From Gammaproteobacteria bacterium (lineage in GTDB: Bacteria > Pseudomonadota > Gammaproteobacteria > Acidiferrobacterales > Acidiferrobacteraceae): a stretch of 62,652 bases of DNA. The stretch is from the NCBI GenBank assembly GCA_028064935.1, contig JAPTWT010000278.1:1-62652 (forward strand), given 5' to 3'. Under the pieces are notes generated by a model, which had not been told where the DNA came from, ran no database searches, and saw nothing but the letters and a program-made list of their open reading frames with translations. Shown here one piece after another: positions 38,370 through 47,145 of the stretch; the stretch's first letter is position 1, and every line of letters starts with the position of its first letter. The position numbers and the translations under genes are program-made.

Positions 38370-39103
38370 GCCGCGCGCCCCAGGTTGGCGGCGACGATGC
38401 GGTCCATATCCGCCGGCCGCGCCGGCGTCTCCTCGACGAGCTGGGCGATGAAGGCCTCGCGTCCCAGGCTCAAATACGGGTCGAAGCGCCTTTCAAAACC
38501 GAGCGTCGACGAGGGCTTGCCGGAAAGCCCCGCGCCACAGACGCTGCCGGCGGCGTGTCCGGGAAAGATCTCGAGGTCGTCGGGAAGGGCCAGGATGCGC
38601 TCATGGAGGCTATCATAGAGGAGCGCCGCCATGTGCTCCGGCGTGCCGCCCAGATCCGGGCGTCCGACCCCGCCCACGAAGATCGTGTCCCCGGTCAGCG
38701 CAAACCAGGGATCGCGGCCGCGCCGCAGGTCGGCGACCAGCAGGCAGATGCTGTCTTGGGTGTGTCCCGGCGTATGGATGACACGCGTGACGACATTGCC
38801 GGTTGCCAGTTCATCCCCATCCCGCAGGCCATGTATCGGAAAGCCCACCGCGCCCTGGTCGCTTTCATGGAGGCAATAGGGACTGCCGACCCGTGCCGCC
38901 AGCGTCCGCCCCCCGGAAAGATGATCGGCGTGGATATGGGTGTCGATCACATAGGCGATATGTACCGTGCTCTTCTGGGCCTCGGCCACGAACCAGTCCT
39001 CGTCGCCCGCCACGACATCCACGGCCACCGCCAAGCCGCGACTGCCACAGCCATAGAGGTAGGAGAGCGTGCCATCGGCGCTCATGCGTTGTTTGAAGAA
39101 CAT
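38366..39103 (-). CDS. MBL-fold persulfide dioxygenase (ETHE1-like)
   Basis: The 245-residue metallo-beta-lactamase-fold protein has THIHADHLSGG, GHTQDSICL, TGDTIFVGGVGRPDLGG and FPGHA. These ligands and the GRPDLGG element fit the ETHE1/Blh persulfide dioxygenase branch. It oxidises glutathione persulfide to sulfite with O2 and detoxifies sulfide-derived sulfane sulfur. It leads the operon, with ArsR and MFS genes overlapping in turn. Confidence 0.88.
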   Translation of the reverse strand: MFFKQRMSADGTLSYLYGCGSRGLAVAVDVVAGDEDWFVAEAQKSTVHIAYVIDTHIHADHLSGGRTLAARVGSPYCLHESDQGAVGFPIHGLRDGDELATGNVVTRVIHTPGHTQDSICLLVADLRRGRDPWFALTGDTIFVGGVGRPDLGGTPEHMAALLYDSLHERILALPDDLEIFPGHAAGSVCGAGLSGKPSSTLGFERRFDPYLSLGREAFIAQLVEETPARPADMDRIVAANLGRAA

Positions 39104-39125
39104 TCGGGCCCCTTGAGATAAACAA

Positions 39126-39143
39126 GTTTAGAAATTCCTTAAC
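39126..39143. promoter_or_regulatory. candidate ArsR operator, imperfect palindrome
   Basis: GTTTAGAAATTCCTTAAC is an 18-base inverted repeat with 14 of 18 positions symmetric. It lies in an AT-rich island 23 bases before the persulfide dioxygenase start. AT-rich palindromes of this kind are bound by BigR/SqrR-type ArsR proteins. It also overlaps the only promoter-like AT tract of the intergenic space. Confidence 0.6.
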
Positions 39144-39310
39144 AAATATAAGATCGCCGCGCCGCCTCTGTCAAGGGACGGTCGTTGCCGGGTGGGCCGG
39201 GGCCGTCCTTTGCGCCCGCGGCATGCCGCCCTCCCCGAAGGGTGTCGAGTGGTTAGGGGCCGCCCTCGGCCCGACAGGGCGGGCCGAGGGCGGCGGGGGT
39301 GTCGCCGGGG

Positions 39311-40375
39311 TCAGGGTCGGGCGCGCTCGTACTGGGCGGGCCATTGACCGTCGCTATGCAGGGCGTGAGCGGCATGCAACGGCCAGTAGGGGTCACGCAG
39401 GAGTTCGCGCCCCAGGAACACGCAGTCGGCGAGGCTCGTGCGCACGATCTGCTCGGCCTGCAGCGGCTCATTGATGAGGCCCACGGCGCCCACGGCGATG
39501 TCGGCCTCGGTGCGTATGCGGGTGGCGAACGGGGTCTGATAGCCGGGGCCGGCAGGAATCTGGGCGTCCGCGACCATGCCCCCGCTCGAGCAATCGATAA
39601 GATCGACGCCGCGGGCCTTCAATTCCCGGGCGAGCACCAATGACTGCTCGATGTCCCAGCCGCCGTCCACCCAATCGGAGGCCGAGATGCGCACGAACAG
39701 GGGCTTTGCGTCGGGCCACACCATGCGTACCGCCTCGGTCACTTCGAGCGGCAGCCGCACGCGATTCTCCAGCCGCCCCCCGTAGCGGTCCTCGCGGCGA
39801 TTGGCGAGCGGCGACAGGAATTCATGCAGCAGGTAACCATGCGCCATGTGCAGTTCCAGGACATCGAACCCGGCCTCGTGGGCGCGGCGTGCGGCCTGCG
39901 CGAAATCCGCCACCACGCGCCGCAGGTCGGCATCCCGACAGGCCTCCGGCCGGGGGTGCCCGGTGGCGAATGGAACCGGGCTTGGCGCGATCACCGACCA
40001 GCCGCCCTCGGCCGGCGACAACGGGCGTCCCCCGCGCCAGGGGGCATCGGTGGAGGCCTTGCGGCCGGCATGGGCGATCTGGATTCCGGCGGCCGCGCCC
40101 TGGGACTTTATGAAGTGGACGATGGGCTTTAGCGCCTCGCCGTGATCATCGCTCCACAGGCCCTGGTCTCCGGGGCTGATGCGGCCCTCGGGGCTCACTG
40201 CCGTAGCCTCCATCATGACCAGCGCCGCCCCGCCCACCGCGCGGCTGCCGAGATGGACGAGGTGCCAGGCGGTCGGGAAGCCGTCGATGCTCGAGTACTG
40301 GCACATCGGCGAAACGAAGATGCGGTTGCGAAATGTCTGCGAACGTAGACGAAAGGATGAAAATAGCGCGCTCAC
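39311..40375 (-). CDS. NADH:flavin oxidoreductase, old yellow enzyme family (YqjM-like)
   Basis: The 354-residue flavin TIM barrel has RNRIFVSPMCQYSS, IQIAHAGRKAS, the active-site HMAHGYLLHEFLSPLANRR and GGRLENRVRLPLEV. The SPMCQYS motif identifies the thermophilic-like YqjM class. It reduces activated C=C bonds of electrophiles or quinones with NAD(P)H and protects against reactive carbonyls. It is upstream of the EF-P genes on the same strand. Confidence 0.92.
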   Translation of the reverse strand: MSALFSSFRLRSQTFRNRIFVSPMCQYSSIDGFPTAWHLVHLGSRAVGGAALVMMEATAVSPEGRISPGDQGLWSDDHGEALKPIVHFIKSQGAAAGIQIAHAGRKASTDAPWRGGRPLSPAEGGWSVIAPSPVPFATGHPRPEACRDADLRRVVADFAQAARRAHEAGFDVLELHMAHGYLLHEFLSPLANRREDRYGGRLENRVRLPLEVTEAVRMVWPDAKPLFVRISASDWVDGGWDIEQSLVLARELKARGVDLIDCSSGGMVADAQIPAGPGYQTPFATRIRTEADIAVGAVGLINEPLQAEQIVRTSLADCVFLGRELLRDPYWPLHAAHALHSDGQWPAQYERARP

Positions 40376-40406
40376 GCGGCCTCCTGTCGGTTGTGATGAT
40401 CGGTTA

Positions 40407-41399
40407 TCAGGCCTGCGCGATGGGGAACGCCAGGACCTCGTCGATGTGCGTGGCGTCCATGGCCAGCATCAGGACCCGGTCGAAGCCAAGCGCGCAACCG
40501 GCGCAGTCGGGCAGATCGCCTTCGGAGAGTGCCGCAAGCAGGCGGTGGTCCTGGTCAATGTGCGGCAAGCCCCGTGCGCGCCGCCTGGCCGCCTCGAGCG
40601 CGAACCGGTCGGCGTATTCCGCGATCCGCGTCGCTTCGTGAAATCCGTTGGCGAGTTCCAGCGGCCCGCGGTAGATCTCGAAGCGATCCGCGAGTCCTTG
40701 GGCGTTCAAGCGCGCGAGCGCGGCCTGGCTTGATGGATAATCCGTCACTACCGTCAAGGCCTCGACCGGGAATCCGGGTGCTACGGCATGACTCATGAGC
40801 AGGTCGAGGATCTCATCGCGGTCGTTTAGGACCAGTTCTTGTGCCGCCGGAAGACGTCTCTGCGTGACTGCACGCAACTGGTCGGTCGGTGCCTCGATGG
40901 GGTCGATGTCCAGGACCTCGCGAAACGCCTCGCGGTAACTTACGATGCGCGCAGGCGCCTTAAGGGACGGGACGAGCCGCGCGATGAGGGCGCAGGTCTC
41001 GGCGATGAGACGCCGGTGGTCATAGCCCAGGCCGTACCATTCAACCAGTGTGAATTCGGGGTTATGGAACCGCCCGCTCTCGCCCTGACGAAACGCCTTC
41101 GTGATCTGATAGATCGAACCGCTACCCGCCATGATCAGGCGCTTCATGGCGTATTCGGGAGAGGTCTGCAGGTAAAGGGCGCCCAGAACCGGGTCGTTTA
41201 GCGCAAACTGCGCCAGTTGCGCGTCCGCTGCGCCGGCGCGCGCGAGCACCGGCGTCTCCACCTCCAGATAGCCGCGTTCCGCGAAGAACGCGCGTGCCTG
41301 GGCCAGCAGCGCGGCGCGCTGGCGCACGGCGGCGAGGCGCGCGCGCGGTGGAACGGTGTGCTCGTGCCCGGAGGCGGCCCTATTCCTTGGCGCGGGCAA
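40407..41399 (-). CDS. epmA: EF-P--(R)-beta-lysine ligase
   Basis: This 330-residue class II lysyl-tRNA-synthetase-like enzyme attaches beta-lysine to EF-P. Motifs are [32 protein letters not shown], the class II motif 2 [19 protein letters not shown] and motif 3 [11 protein letters not shown]; the tRNA-anticodon domain is absent. The only available start at the family-like position is TTG 41399, inside the last 20 bases of efp. Together with efp and epmB the full modification set is present. Confidence 0.92.
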   Translation of the reverse strand: MPAPRNRAASGHEHTVPPRARLAAVRQRAALLAQARAFFAERGYLEVETPVLARAGAADAQLAQFALNDPVLGALYLQTSPEYAMKRLIMAGSGSIYQITKAFRQGESGRFHNPEFTLVEWYGLGYDHRRLIAETCALIARLVPSLKAPARIVSYREAFREVLDIDPIEAPTDQLRAVTQRRLPAAQELVLNDRDEILDLLMSHAVAPGFPVEALTVVTDYPSSQAALARLNAQGLADRFEIYRGPLELANGFHEATRIAEYADRFALEAARRRARGLPHIDQDHRLLAALSEGDLPDCAGCALGFDRVLMLAMDATHIDEVLAFPIAQA

Positions 41400-41949
41400 T
41401 GTATTCGCCGGTCTGGGTGTTGATCTTCAGACTGTCGCCGATATTGATGAAAAGCGGCACGCGCACGACCGCGCCGGTCTCCAGGGTCGCGGGCTTGCCG
41501 CCGCCGCCGCTCGTGTCACCACGCACGCCGGGGTCGGTGTCTGTGACCTTGAGCACGACATGCACCGGCGCGGCGACGCTCAAGGGCACGCCGTTCCACA
41601 ACGTCACCAGGCACAGGGCCTGTTCCTTCAACCACTTGGCGGCCTCGCCCACGGCGGTCTTGTCGGCCCCCAGTTGTTCATAGGTTTCGGGCGACATGAA
41701 ATACCAGAATTCGCCGTCGCTATACAGGTACTGCATCTCGACATCGATGACGTCGGCGCCCTCCACGGTGTCGCCGGATTTGAAGGTGCGCTCCACGACG
41801 CGTCCGGTCTTCAGATTGCGGATCTTGACGCGGTTGAAGGCCTGGCCCTTGCCGGGTTTCACGAACTCGTTTTCTATGATCGCGCAGGGATCCGCGTCGA
41901 GCATGATCTTCAGTCCGCTCTTGAATTCGTTGGTGCTATAGGTGGTCAT
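41380..41949 (-). CDS. efp: elongation factor P
   Basis: The 189-residue protein begins [16 protein letters not shown] and has the KOW/EF-P three-domain length. The modified lysine is Lys34 in VKPGKGQAF, which together with epmA and epmB predicts beta-lysylation. EF-P relieves ribosome stalling at polyproline. It is divergent from epmB across 75 bases and overlaps epmA. Confidence 0.97.
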   Translation of the reverse strand: MTTYSTNEFKSGLKIMLDADPCAIIENEFVKPGKGQAFNRVKIRNLKTGRVVERTFKSGDTVEGADVIDVEMQYLYSDGEFWYFMSPETYEQLGADKTAVGEAAKWLKEQALCLVTLWNGVPLSVAAPVHVVLKVTDTDPGVRGDTSGGGGKPATLETGAVVRVPLFINIGDSLKINTQTGEYIARAKE

Positions 41950-42024
41950 GACGATCTCGGATTGGAGTAGGGGCTGGCCGGCGTCGCTTGCCTTTTATCG
42001 ACCGAACACGGACAGTGCGCGCCT

Positions 42025-43056
42025 ATGATACATCGAACCGATCCCGCACGGCAGGCACCCTGGCAGGTGGAGATGGCCGCGGCCATCCGTGACCCCGAGA
42101 CCCTAGTCCGGGTCCTGGGGCTACCGGATACCCTGCTTGCGGCCGCACGCCGCGCGCACGAGCATTTCCCGGTACGGGTCCCTCCCGCCTATCTGGCGCG
42201 TATCCGCCAAGGCGACCCCGAGGATCCCCTGCTGCGCCAGATCCTGCCGCTCGATCTGGAGGAGGCCCCCCAGCCCGGGTTCTCGCGGGACCCGGTCGGG
42301 GATCTGGCCGCCCAGGTCGTACCCGGGGTCTTGCACAAGTACGAAGGCCGCGTGCTGCTGACCGCCACCGGGGCCTGCGCCATTCACTGCCGTTATTGCT
42401 TCCGACGCCACTTTCCCTACGCCAAGGCCCATGCCGCGCGCGACCGCTGGGCCCTAGCCACCGCCCACCTCGCCGCCGATCCCTCGATTCGCGAGGTGAT
42501 CTTGAGCGGGGGCGACCCCCTGACCTTGAGTGACGACAAGCTCGCCGGCCTGATGGGTGCGCTACGCGCCCTGCCGCACGTAAAGCGCCTGCGGCTGCAC
42601 ACCCGCGTGCCCGTGGTGATCCCAAGCCGCGTCGATGACGGGCTTCTCGGCTGGCTTTATGAGACGCCGCTTGCGGTGGTCATGGTGTTGCACATCAATC
42701 ATCCGCGCGAGGTGGACGAAGCCGTGGTTCGCGCTTGCGGGCGCTTGCGGGCGGCGCGCGTCACGCTTTTGAACCAGGCGGTGTTGCTCGCCGGGGTCAA
42801 TGATGACGCCGAGGTGCTGGCGGCCCTGAGCGAGCGGGTGTTCGAGGCCGGCGTCCTGCCTTATTATCTCCACATGCTCGATCGCGTGGAGGGGGCTGCG
42901 CATTTCGCGGTCGACGCCGCGCGCGCCCTCGGACTTCTGGAGGTCCTGCGCGTCCGGCTTCCCGGCTATCTCGTGCCGCGGCTGGTGCGCGAGGAGGCCG
43001 GCGCCCCGGCCAAGGTCCCGGTGGTCACGGTTGGCGCAGGCCCCGGTTACCGGTAA
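42025..43056 (+). CDS. epmB: EF-P lysine 2,3-aminomutase
   Basis: The 343-residue radical SAM/PLP enzyme makes (R)-beta-lysine for EF-P. The radical SAM cluster motif is CAIHCRYCFRRHFPY (C-x3-C-x2-C); PLP-related motifs are ILSGGDPLTLSDDKL and the C-terminal basic loop. It starts divergently from efp, a common gammaproteobacterial layout. Confidence 0.94.
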   Translation: MIHRTDPARQAPWQVEMAAAIRDPETLVRVLGLPDTLLAAARRAHEHFPVRVPPAYLARIRQGDPEDPLLRQILPLDLEEAPQPGFSRDPVGDLAAQVVPGVLHKYEGRVLLTATGACAIHCRYCFRRHFPYAKAHAARDRWALATAHLAADPSIREVILSGGDPLTLSDDKLAGLMGALRALPHVKRLRLHTRVPVVIPSRVDDGLLGWLYETPLAVVMVLHINHPREVDEAVVRACGRLRAARVTLLNQAVLLAGVNDDAEVLAALSERVFEAGVLPYYLHMLDRVEGAAHFAVDAARALGLLEVLRVRLPGYLVPRLVREEAGAPAKVPVVTVGAGPGYR

Positions 43057-43091
43057 AGTACGCGGTTACGTATAGAGGCGGGGCGGATAAG

Positions 43092-43973
43092 GTGGCGATT
43101 GCGGACTTGAACCTTTGGGACCCCGGGCTGGCCGGTTTGGGCGTGGGTCTGGCGCTGGTCACCGCGTTTTTTCTGGGCATGGTCCATGGGATAACGCCCG
43201 ATGAGCACACCTGGCCGATCACGTTCAACTATGCCATCGGATCCTATTCGGTCCGCGGAGGCTTCAGGGCCGGTCTGCTGTTCTCGCTCGCCTTCACCTT
43301 GCAGCGCGCGATCGCCTCCGAACTCGCCTATTTCGCCATGAGCGATTTTCTCTCCGGGGCGCGCTGGAATTTCACGGTTTATATCGCCGTCGGGGCCGTC
43401 ATGGCGGCCTCGGGGCTTTTCATATTGCGCAAGGGTCGCGTCCCGCACCTCTTCCACAGCCATGCGCTCGATCATGAGGCCCGCGACGAGCCCGCGGCCT
43501 TGCCGCGTTATATGCCGATCGTCCATGGTTTTCTGGCCGGATGGGGGACGGGCGCCTTTGCGATCATCGTCTATACGGTCCTGGCGCCGGCCATGCACCA
43601 TGCCTATCTCGCATTCCTGCCCGGTCTTCTCTTCGGTCTCGGGACCACGGTCACGCAGATGCTCCTAGGCTCCCTGTTCGGTGGCTGGATGGCCCGGCGC
43701 AAGCTCGATGGCCGCGCGCGGGTCTATGTGGCGCGCAAGATGGCCGGCCGCACCTTGAGCGGCGGCGGCGCCGCTTTCATGCTCGTCGGCGCCCTCGGGC
43801 TCATGGACCCCGGTCTGGCCTCATTGTCCTGGGCAACCGGTCTGCGCGTGCATAATCTGGCGCACCTCGGCGTGGGTCTGATGCTGGTCGTGATCCTGCT
43901 CGTGCCGATCGCGGGCTATGCCTTCTGGAAATCGGTGCGCGAGGCCCGCCAGCGGTTTCCCGCCGCCTCGTAA
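43092..43973 (+). CDS. membrane protein resembling nickel/cobalt (NiCoT/NicO) transporters
   Basis: The 293-residue protein (GTG start) has six to seven hydrophobic helices. Helix 1 ends in GMVHGITPDEHTWP, where H-x4-D-E-H resembles the H-x4-D-H metal signature of NiCoT/RcnA transporters. A second conserved region is QMLLGSLFGGWMARRKL. A histidine-rich loop (HLFHSHALDHEARDE) is cytoplasmic or periplasmic. Substrate is not established; a TauE-like exporter is the alternative. It follows epmB by 35 bases. Confidence 0.6.
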   Translation: MAIADLNLWDPGLAGLGVGLALVTAFFLGMVHGITPDEHTWPITFNYAIGSYSVRGGFRAGLLFSLAFTLQRAIASELAYFAMSDFLSGARWNFTVYIAVGAVMAASGLFILRKGRVPHLFHSHALDHEARDEPAALPRYMPIVHGFLAGWGTGAFAIIVYTVLAPAMHHAYLAFLPGLLFGLGTTVTQMLLGSLFGGWMARRKLDGRARVYVARKMAGRTLSGGGAAFMLVGALGLMDPGLASLSWATGLRVHNLAHLGVGLMLVVILLVPIAGYAFWKSVREARQRFPAAS

Positions 43974-43985
43974 GGTCATGGCCAT

Positions 43986-44624
43986 TCACGGCCCGGGATA
44001 CGGCGTCATGCGCAGGTACGGCCGGATTTCCTTGTAGCCTTTGGGGAATTTGGCGCCGAGCGCGGCCTTGTCCTTGATGGCCGGGGAGATCACTACATCG
44101 TCGCCGCTGCGCCAGTTGGCGGGTGTGGCCACGCTGTAGCGGTCGGTCAGTTGCAGCGAGTCGATGACCCGGAAGATCTCGCCGAAATCGCGTCCCGTGC
44201 TGGCCGGGTAGGTCAGTATGGTGCGGATCACCTTTTTCGGGTCGATGATGAACACCGAGCGCACCGTGAGCGTGTCGCTTTGCCGCGGATGGATCATGTC
44301 GTACAGGGTCGAGACCTTGCGGTCCTGGTCGCCCAGGATCGGAAACTCGACGTGGGTCTTCTGGGTGTCGTCGATATCCTTGATCCATTCCTTGTGGGTC
44401 GAGACCGGATCGACGCTTACCGCCAGCACCTTCACGTCACGACGCTTGAACTCTTCCATGAGCCGCGCCACGCTGCCGAGTTCGGTCGTGCATACCGGCG
44501 TGTAGTCGGCGGGATGCGAAAACAGCACGGCCCAATGGTTGCCGATCCATTTATGGAACTCGATCGGCCCTACCGTCGAGTCCTGGCTAAAGTCAGGGCC
44601 AATGTCGCCGAGATGCAGACTCAT
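43986..44624 (-). CDS. 1-Cys peroxiredoxin (Prx6-like)
   Basis: The 212-residue thioredoxin-fold peroxidase has the active-site PVCTTE with peroxidatic Cys45, and the Prx6 C-terminal domain (WIKDIDDTQKT, TGRDFGEIFRVIDSLQLTD). No resolving cysteine is apparent. It reduces peroxides with an external thiol. AGAGAGG before ATG 44624 fixes the start over the longer frame. It is convergent with the NiCoT-like gene. Confidence 0.93.
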   Translation of the reverse strand: MSLHLGDIGPDFSQDSTVGPIEFHKWIGNHWAVLFSHPADYTPVCTTELGSVARLMEEFKRRDVKVLAVSVDPVSTHKEWIKDIDDTQKTHVEFPILGDQDRKVSTLYDMIHPRQSDTLTVRSVFIIDPKKVIRTILTYPASTGRDFGEIFRVIDSLQLTDRYSVATPANWRSGDDVVISPAIKDKAALGAKFPKGYKEIRPYLRMTPYPGP

Positions 44625-44716
44625 AAAAACCTCTCTGTATGGATGGATATAAGGGAAGACCGTGTGCGAGGATAAGCGCAAAGCGTCTAAGCGCGATGGG
44701 TCTTAGGGAGGAGGCT

Positions 44717-44998
44717 ATGGGTTGTGTCAGATTGACCGTCACGGGGACCGTGCAGGGCGTCGGCTTTCGCGCCTATGTGCGCGATGAGGCGCGCCGTCTT
44801 TTCATTACCGGCTGGGTGCGCAATCGCGCGAATGGATCCGTCGAGGTTCTGGCCTGCGGTCCGGAGACGGCGCTTGAGGCGTTGACCGAACGGATCGCCA
44901 AGGGCCCGGCGGGGGCGCAGGTCATGGGCCTGGCGCGCGAGTCCTCGGACGAGGCGCGCGTACCCGAGAGCTTCCTGGTACGCTACGACGAGATCTGA
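44717..44998 (+). CDS. acyP: acylphosphatase
   Basis: The 93-residue enzyme has the signature GTVQGVGFRAYVRDEARRL with the catalytic Arg, and GWVRNRANGSVEV with the catalytic Asn. It hydrolyses carboxyl-phosphate bonds. GGGAGGAGG lies just before the ATG. It is divergent from the peroxiredoxin. Confidence 0.95.
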   Translation: MGCVRLTVTGTVQGVGFRAYVRDEARRLFITGWVRNRANGSVEVLACGPETALEALTERIAKGPAGAQVMGLARESSDEARVPESFLVRYDEI

Positions 44999-44999
44999 G

Positions 45000-45474
45000 G
45001 GCGCGAGGCGCGCATCTCCGGGACGGGAGGATGGCCGCCGCGCCCGCTCAGGCCGCGGTGCGCGAGGTCATGGGCATGGCCTCCGGATCGGCACCATAGC
45101 GGGCGAGCCGGACCTGTGGGCGCCTGACGCGGGACCGTGCGCTGGTCATGGCACTGATATCCCGCACCGAGTAGGTCGCGTATACGTCTCAAAACGCGGA
45201 TGAGCCGCAGCGCGGCCTCGAGCACGCGGAGCGGTCCTCGTCGGCGGGCCCATCATGGGATCGTCGCTGCCTGCCGCGACATTTTCCGTATGATCGACCC
45301 CCGCCAGATGGTCCCCGCAGGGTCGTGCGTTTGCGATGCGAAGGGTGAGTATCGGACGGTCGAGGCCCGCCAGGGCGATCTCTGCGCCCGCGACCGATCC
45401 TCGCCATCGTAACCCCGGCTCCGGGGGTCCTTGCCTCCCGTGGCGCCTGGCCTCGTCACGCGCTGCCCCAATAG
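45000..45474. other. intergenic region before the repeat array
   Basis: No gene is recognised. A minus-strand frame of 33 residues (ending at about 45048, MTSARSRVRRPQ...) has no family. The composition is normal until about 45465, after which an AT-rich stretch begins with the 22-base repeats. Confidence 0.45.
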
Positions 45475-45540
45475 GTTAACAATAGAGCCGGTATAAGTTG
45501 ACAATAATAAGGTTATGGGTTGACAATAAGCGGTATGGTG
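45475..45540 (+). repeat. three direct repeats of GTTRACAATA at 22-base spacing
   Basis: Copies start at 45475 (GTTAACAATA), 45497 (GTTGACAATA) and 45519 (GTTGACAATA), exactly 22 bases apart. Each is followed, after 3-5 bases, by GGTAT or GGTTAT. Two helical turns place all copies on one DNA face, as for cooperative operators. The array ends 24 bases before the likely start of the HTH-GHKL-STAS regulator. TATAAG at 45492-45497 could be a -10 inside the array. Confidence 0.75.
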
Positions 45541-45564
45541 TCCCTGCGAAACCGAGGTGCAGCC

Positions 45565-46572
45565 GTGCGCACCTTCATCATAGAAACCGTCGATAGGCAT
45601 CCCGCCGATATTGCACGGGTCGCCGCCGAGAGGTTCGGCTGCTCGCGTCAGGCCACCCACAAACACCTTCAGCAGTTGTGCAAGGAGGGCATCCTCAGTG
45701 CCGAGGGGCATACGCGCAGCCGGGTCTATCGCCTGGCCCCCCTCATCGCCTGGCAAAAGCAATATCGTCTGGCCGGATTGGCCGAGGACCGGGTCTGGCG
45801 CGCAGACGTCGCGCCAGCGCTTAAGGGTCTGCCCGATAACGTCATGAATATCTGGCACTACGGTTTCACGGAGATGTTGAATAATGCCATTGATCATTCC
45901 GCGGGGACTTTCGTCACGGTGGAGTTTGCCAAGACCGCCGGCGCCACAAAAGTTTCTCTGTTTGATGACGGCGTCGGCATTTTCAAGAAGATCCAGGCTG
46001 CGTTGAATCTTGCCGACGAGCGCCATTCCGTCCTTGAGCTCGCCAAGGGCAAACTCACGACCGACCCGGCCCACCATACGGGTGAAGGGATCTTTTTTTC
46101 CTCACGCATGTTCGACGAATTTCTCATCCTTTCCGGTGGCGTTTTTTTCTCACACAAATTCCAGGAGGCCGAAGACTGGATCCTGCAACCGCAATCGTCG
46201 ACGAAGGGGACGCTCGTGACGATGCAATTGCACAATCACACGGCGCGCACCGTGCGAAAGGTCTTCGATGCGTTTACCTCCGGGGAGGACTATGGGTTCA
46301 CGAAGACCGTCATTCCGGTCGAACTCACGCGTTACGGCGATGACAATTTGGTTTCGCGATCCCAGGCAAAGCGCCTGCTCGCGCGGTTCGATCGCTTTAA
46401 GGTCGTCGTGCTCGATTTCACCGGTGTTACCGCGATCGGTCAGGCGTTTGCTGACGAGGTGTTTCGCGTGTTCCACGCAAAGCATCCGCAGGTCCAGCTC
46501 ATCCCCTGTCACACGAATCCGGAGGTCACGCACATGATTGCGCGCGCCAAGGGCGCCCGCTCCGCCAGCTGA
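45565..46572 (+). CDS. HTH - GHKL ATPase - STAS-like (DUF4325) protein
   Basis: The 335-residue protein starts at GTG 45565 with GAGG spaced by 7 bases; the earlier ATG 45535 lies within the repeats. Residues ~1-60 form a winged helix (VAAERFGCSRQATHKHLQQLCKEGIL). Residues ~95-230 form a GHKL ATPase like histidine kinases and anti-sigma factors: N box EMLNNAIDHS, G1 DDGVGI, G2 GEGIFF. The last ~80 residues match the DUF4325 STAS-like fold (VVVLDFTGVTAIGQAFADEVFRVF). No phospho-acceptor His domain is seen. It is probably an ATP-controlled DNA-binding regulator acting on the upstream repeats. Confidence 0.82.
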   Translation: MRTFIIETVDRHPADIARVAAERFGCSRQATHKHLQQLCKEGILSAEGHTRSRVYRLAPLIAWQKQYRLAGLAEDRVWRADVAPALKGLPDNVMNIWHYGFTEMLNNAIDHSAGTFVTVEFAKTAGATKVSLFDDGVGIFKKIQAALNLADERHSVLELAKGKLTTDPAHHTGEGIFFSSRMFDEFLILSGGVFFSHKFQEAEDWILQPQSSTKGTLVTMQLHNHTARTVRKVFDAFTSGEDYGFTKTVIPVELTRYGDDNLVSRSQAKRLLARFDRFKVVVLDFTGVTAIGQAFADEVFRVFHAKHPQVQLIPCHTNPEVTHMIARAKGARSAS

Positions 46573-46671
46573 TTGTGATGCCCGTCGCCCATGGTGCGGG
46601 CCATCCCCCGCCTGGGCGATGCCGGCCTGACGCCCTTCTCTTGTCTGGCCTGCAAGACCCCCCGCCCTGCC

Positions 46672-47090
46672 GGGGAGGCCGTAAAAGTTGGACAAATAGG
46701 GTATTTCGTGACAACCGGATTCTGTTGGTGCGCGAGCGATCCGACGGTCTACGGACGCTGCCGGGAGGCTGGGCCGACGTGAACGATCCCCCTGCGGAGG
46801 CGGTCGTGCGTCGGATCCGGGAAGAGGCCGGCTTCGAGACTCGGGTCGTAAAACTCGCCGCTCTGTACGACCGGAAAAGGCACCCACATCCGCCGATGAT
46901 GTTCCACGTCTACAAGGCCTTTTTCCTGTGTGAGATCACAGGATCGGGCGGTAGTGACGGCCATGAGACGGACGACATGGAGTCCCCGGAACGATTGCCG
47001 TCATTGTCGCAGGCGCGCGTGGTCCAAAGCCAGATCGCGCGAATGTTTGACCATCACCCGAACCCGGCGGGGCAAACCGACTTCGACTGA
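46672..47090 (+). pseudogene. broken Nudix hydrolase
   Basis: The frame reads RVFRDNRILLVRERSDG, LPGGWADVNDPPAEAVV, then REEAGFETRVVKLAALYDRKRHPHPPMMFHVYKAFF. This is the C-terminal part of Nudix enzymes with an extra N-terminal domain. That N-terminal domain is absent, and the expected PKVDVR stretch appears only in another frame (VKVGQ), implying a frameshift. In the Nudix box the first Glu is Asp and the REU motif reads RRI. No good ribosome site fits. A decayed copy is most likely, though a short product cannot be excluded. Confidence 0.65.
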
Positions 47091-47145
47091 ATGGCTGGAC
47101 GGTGTGGGTTAAGTCCAGTGAGTGGAAGGATCGCCCGCGGATCCG

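Noticed and set aside
44983..45225. 80-codon minus-strand frame after acylphosphatase
   Set aside because: No family, no ribosome site and shadow-like composition.
45475..45540. Reading the 22-base repeats as a CRISPR array or plasmid origin iterons
   Set aside because: Only three units, with conserved cores of about 10 bases and no spacers of CRISPR length; no rep gene nearby. Operator sites fit better.
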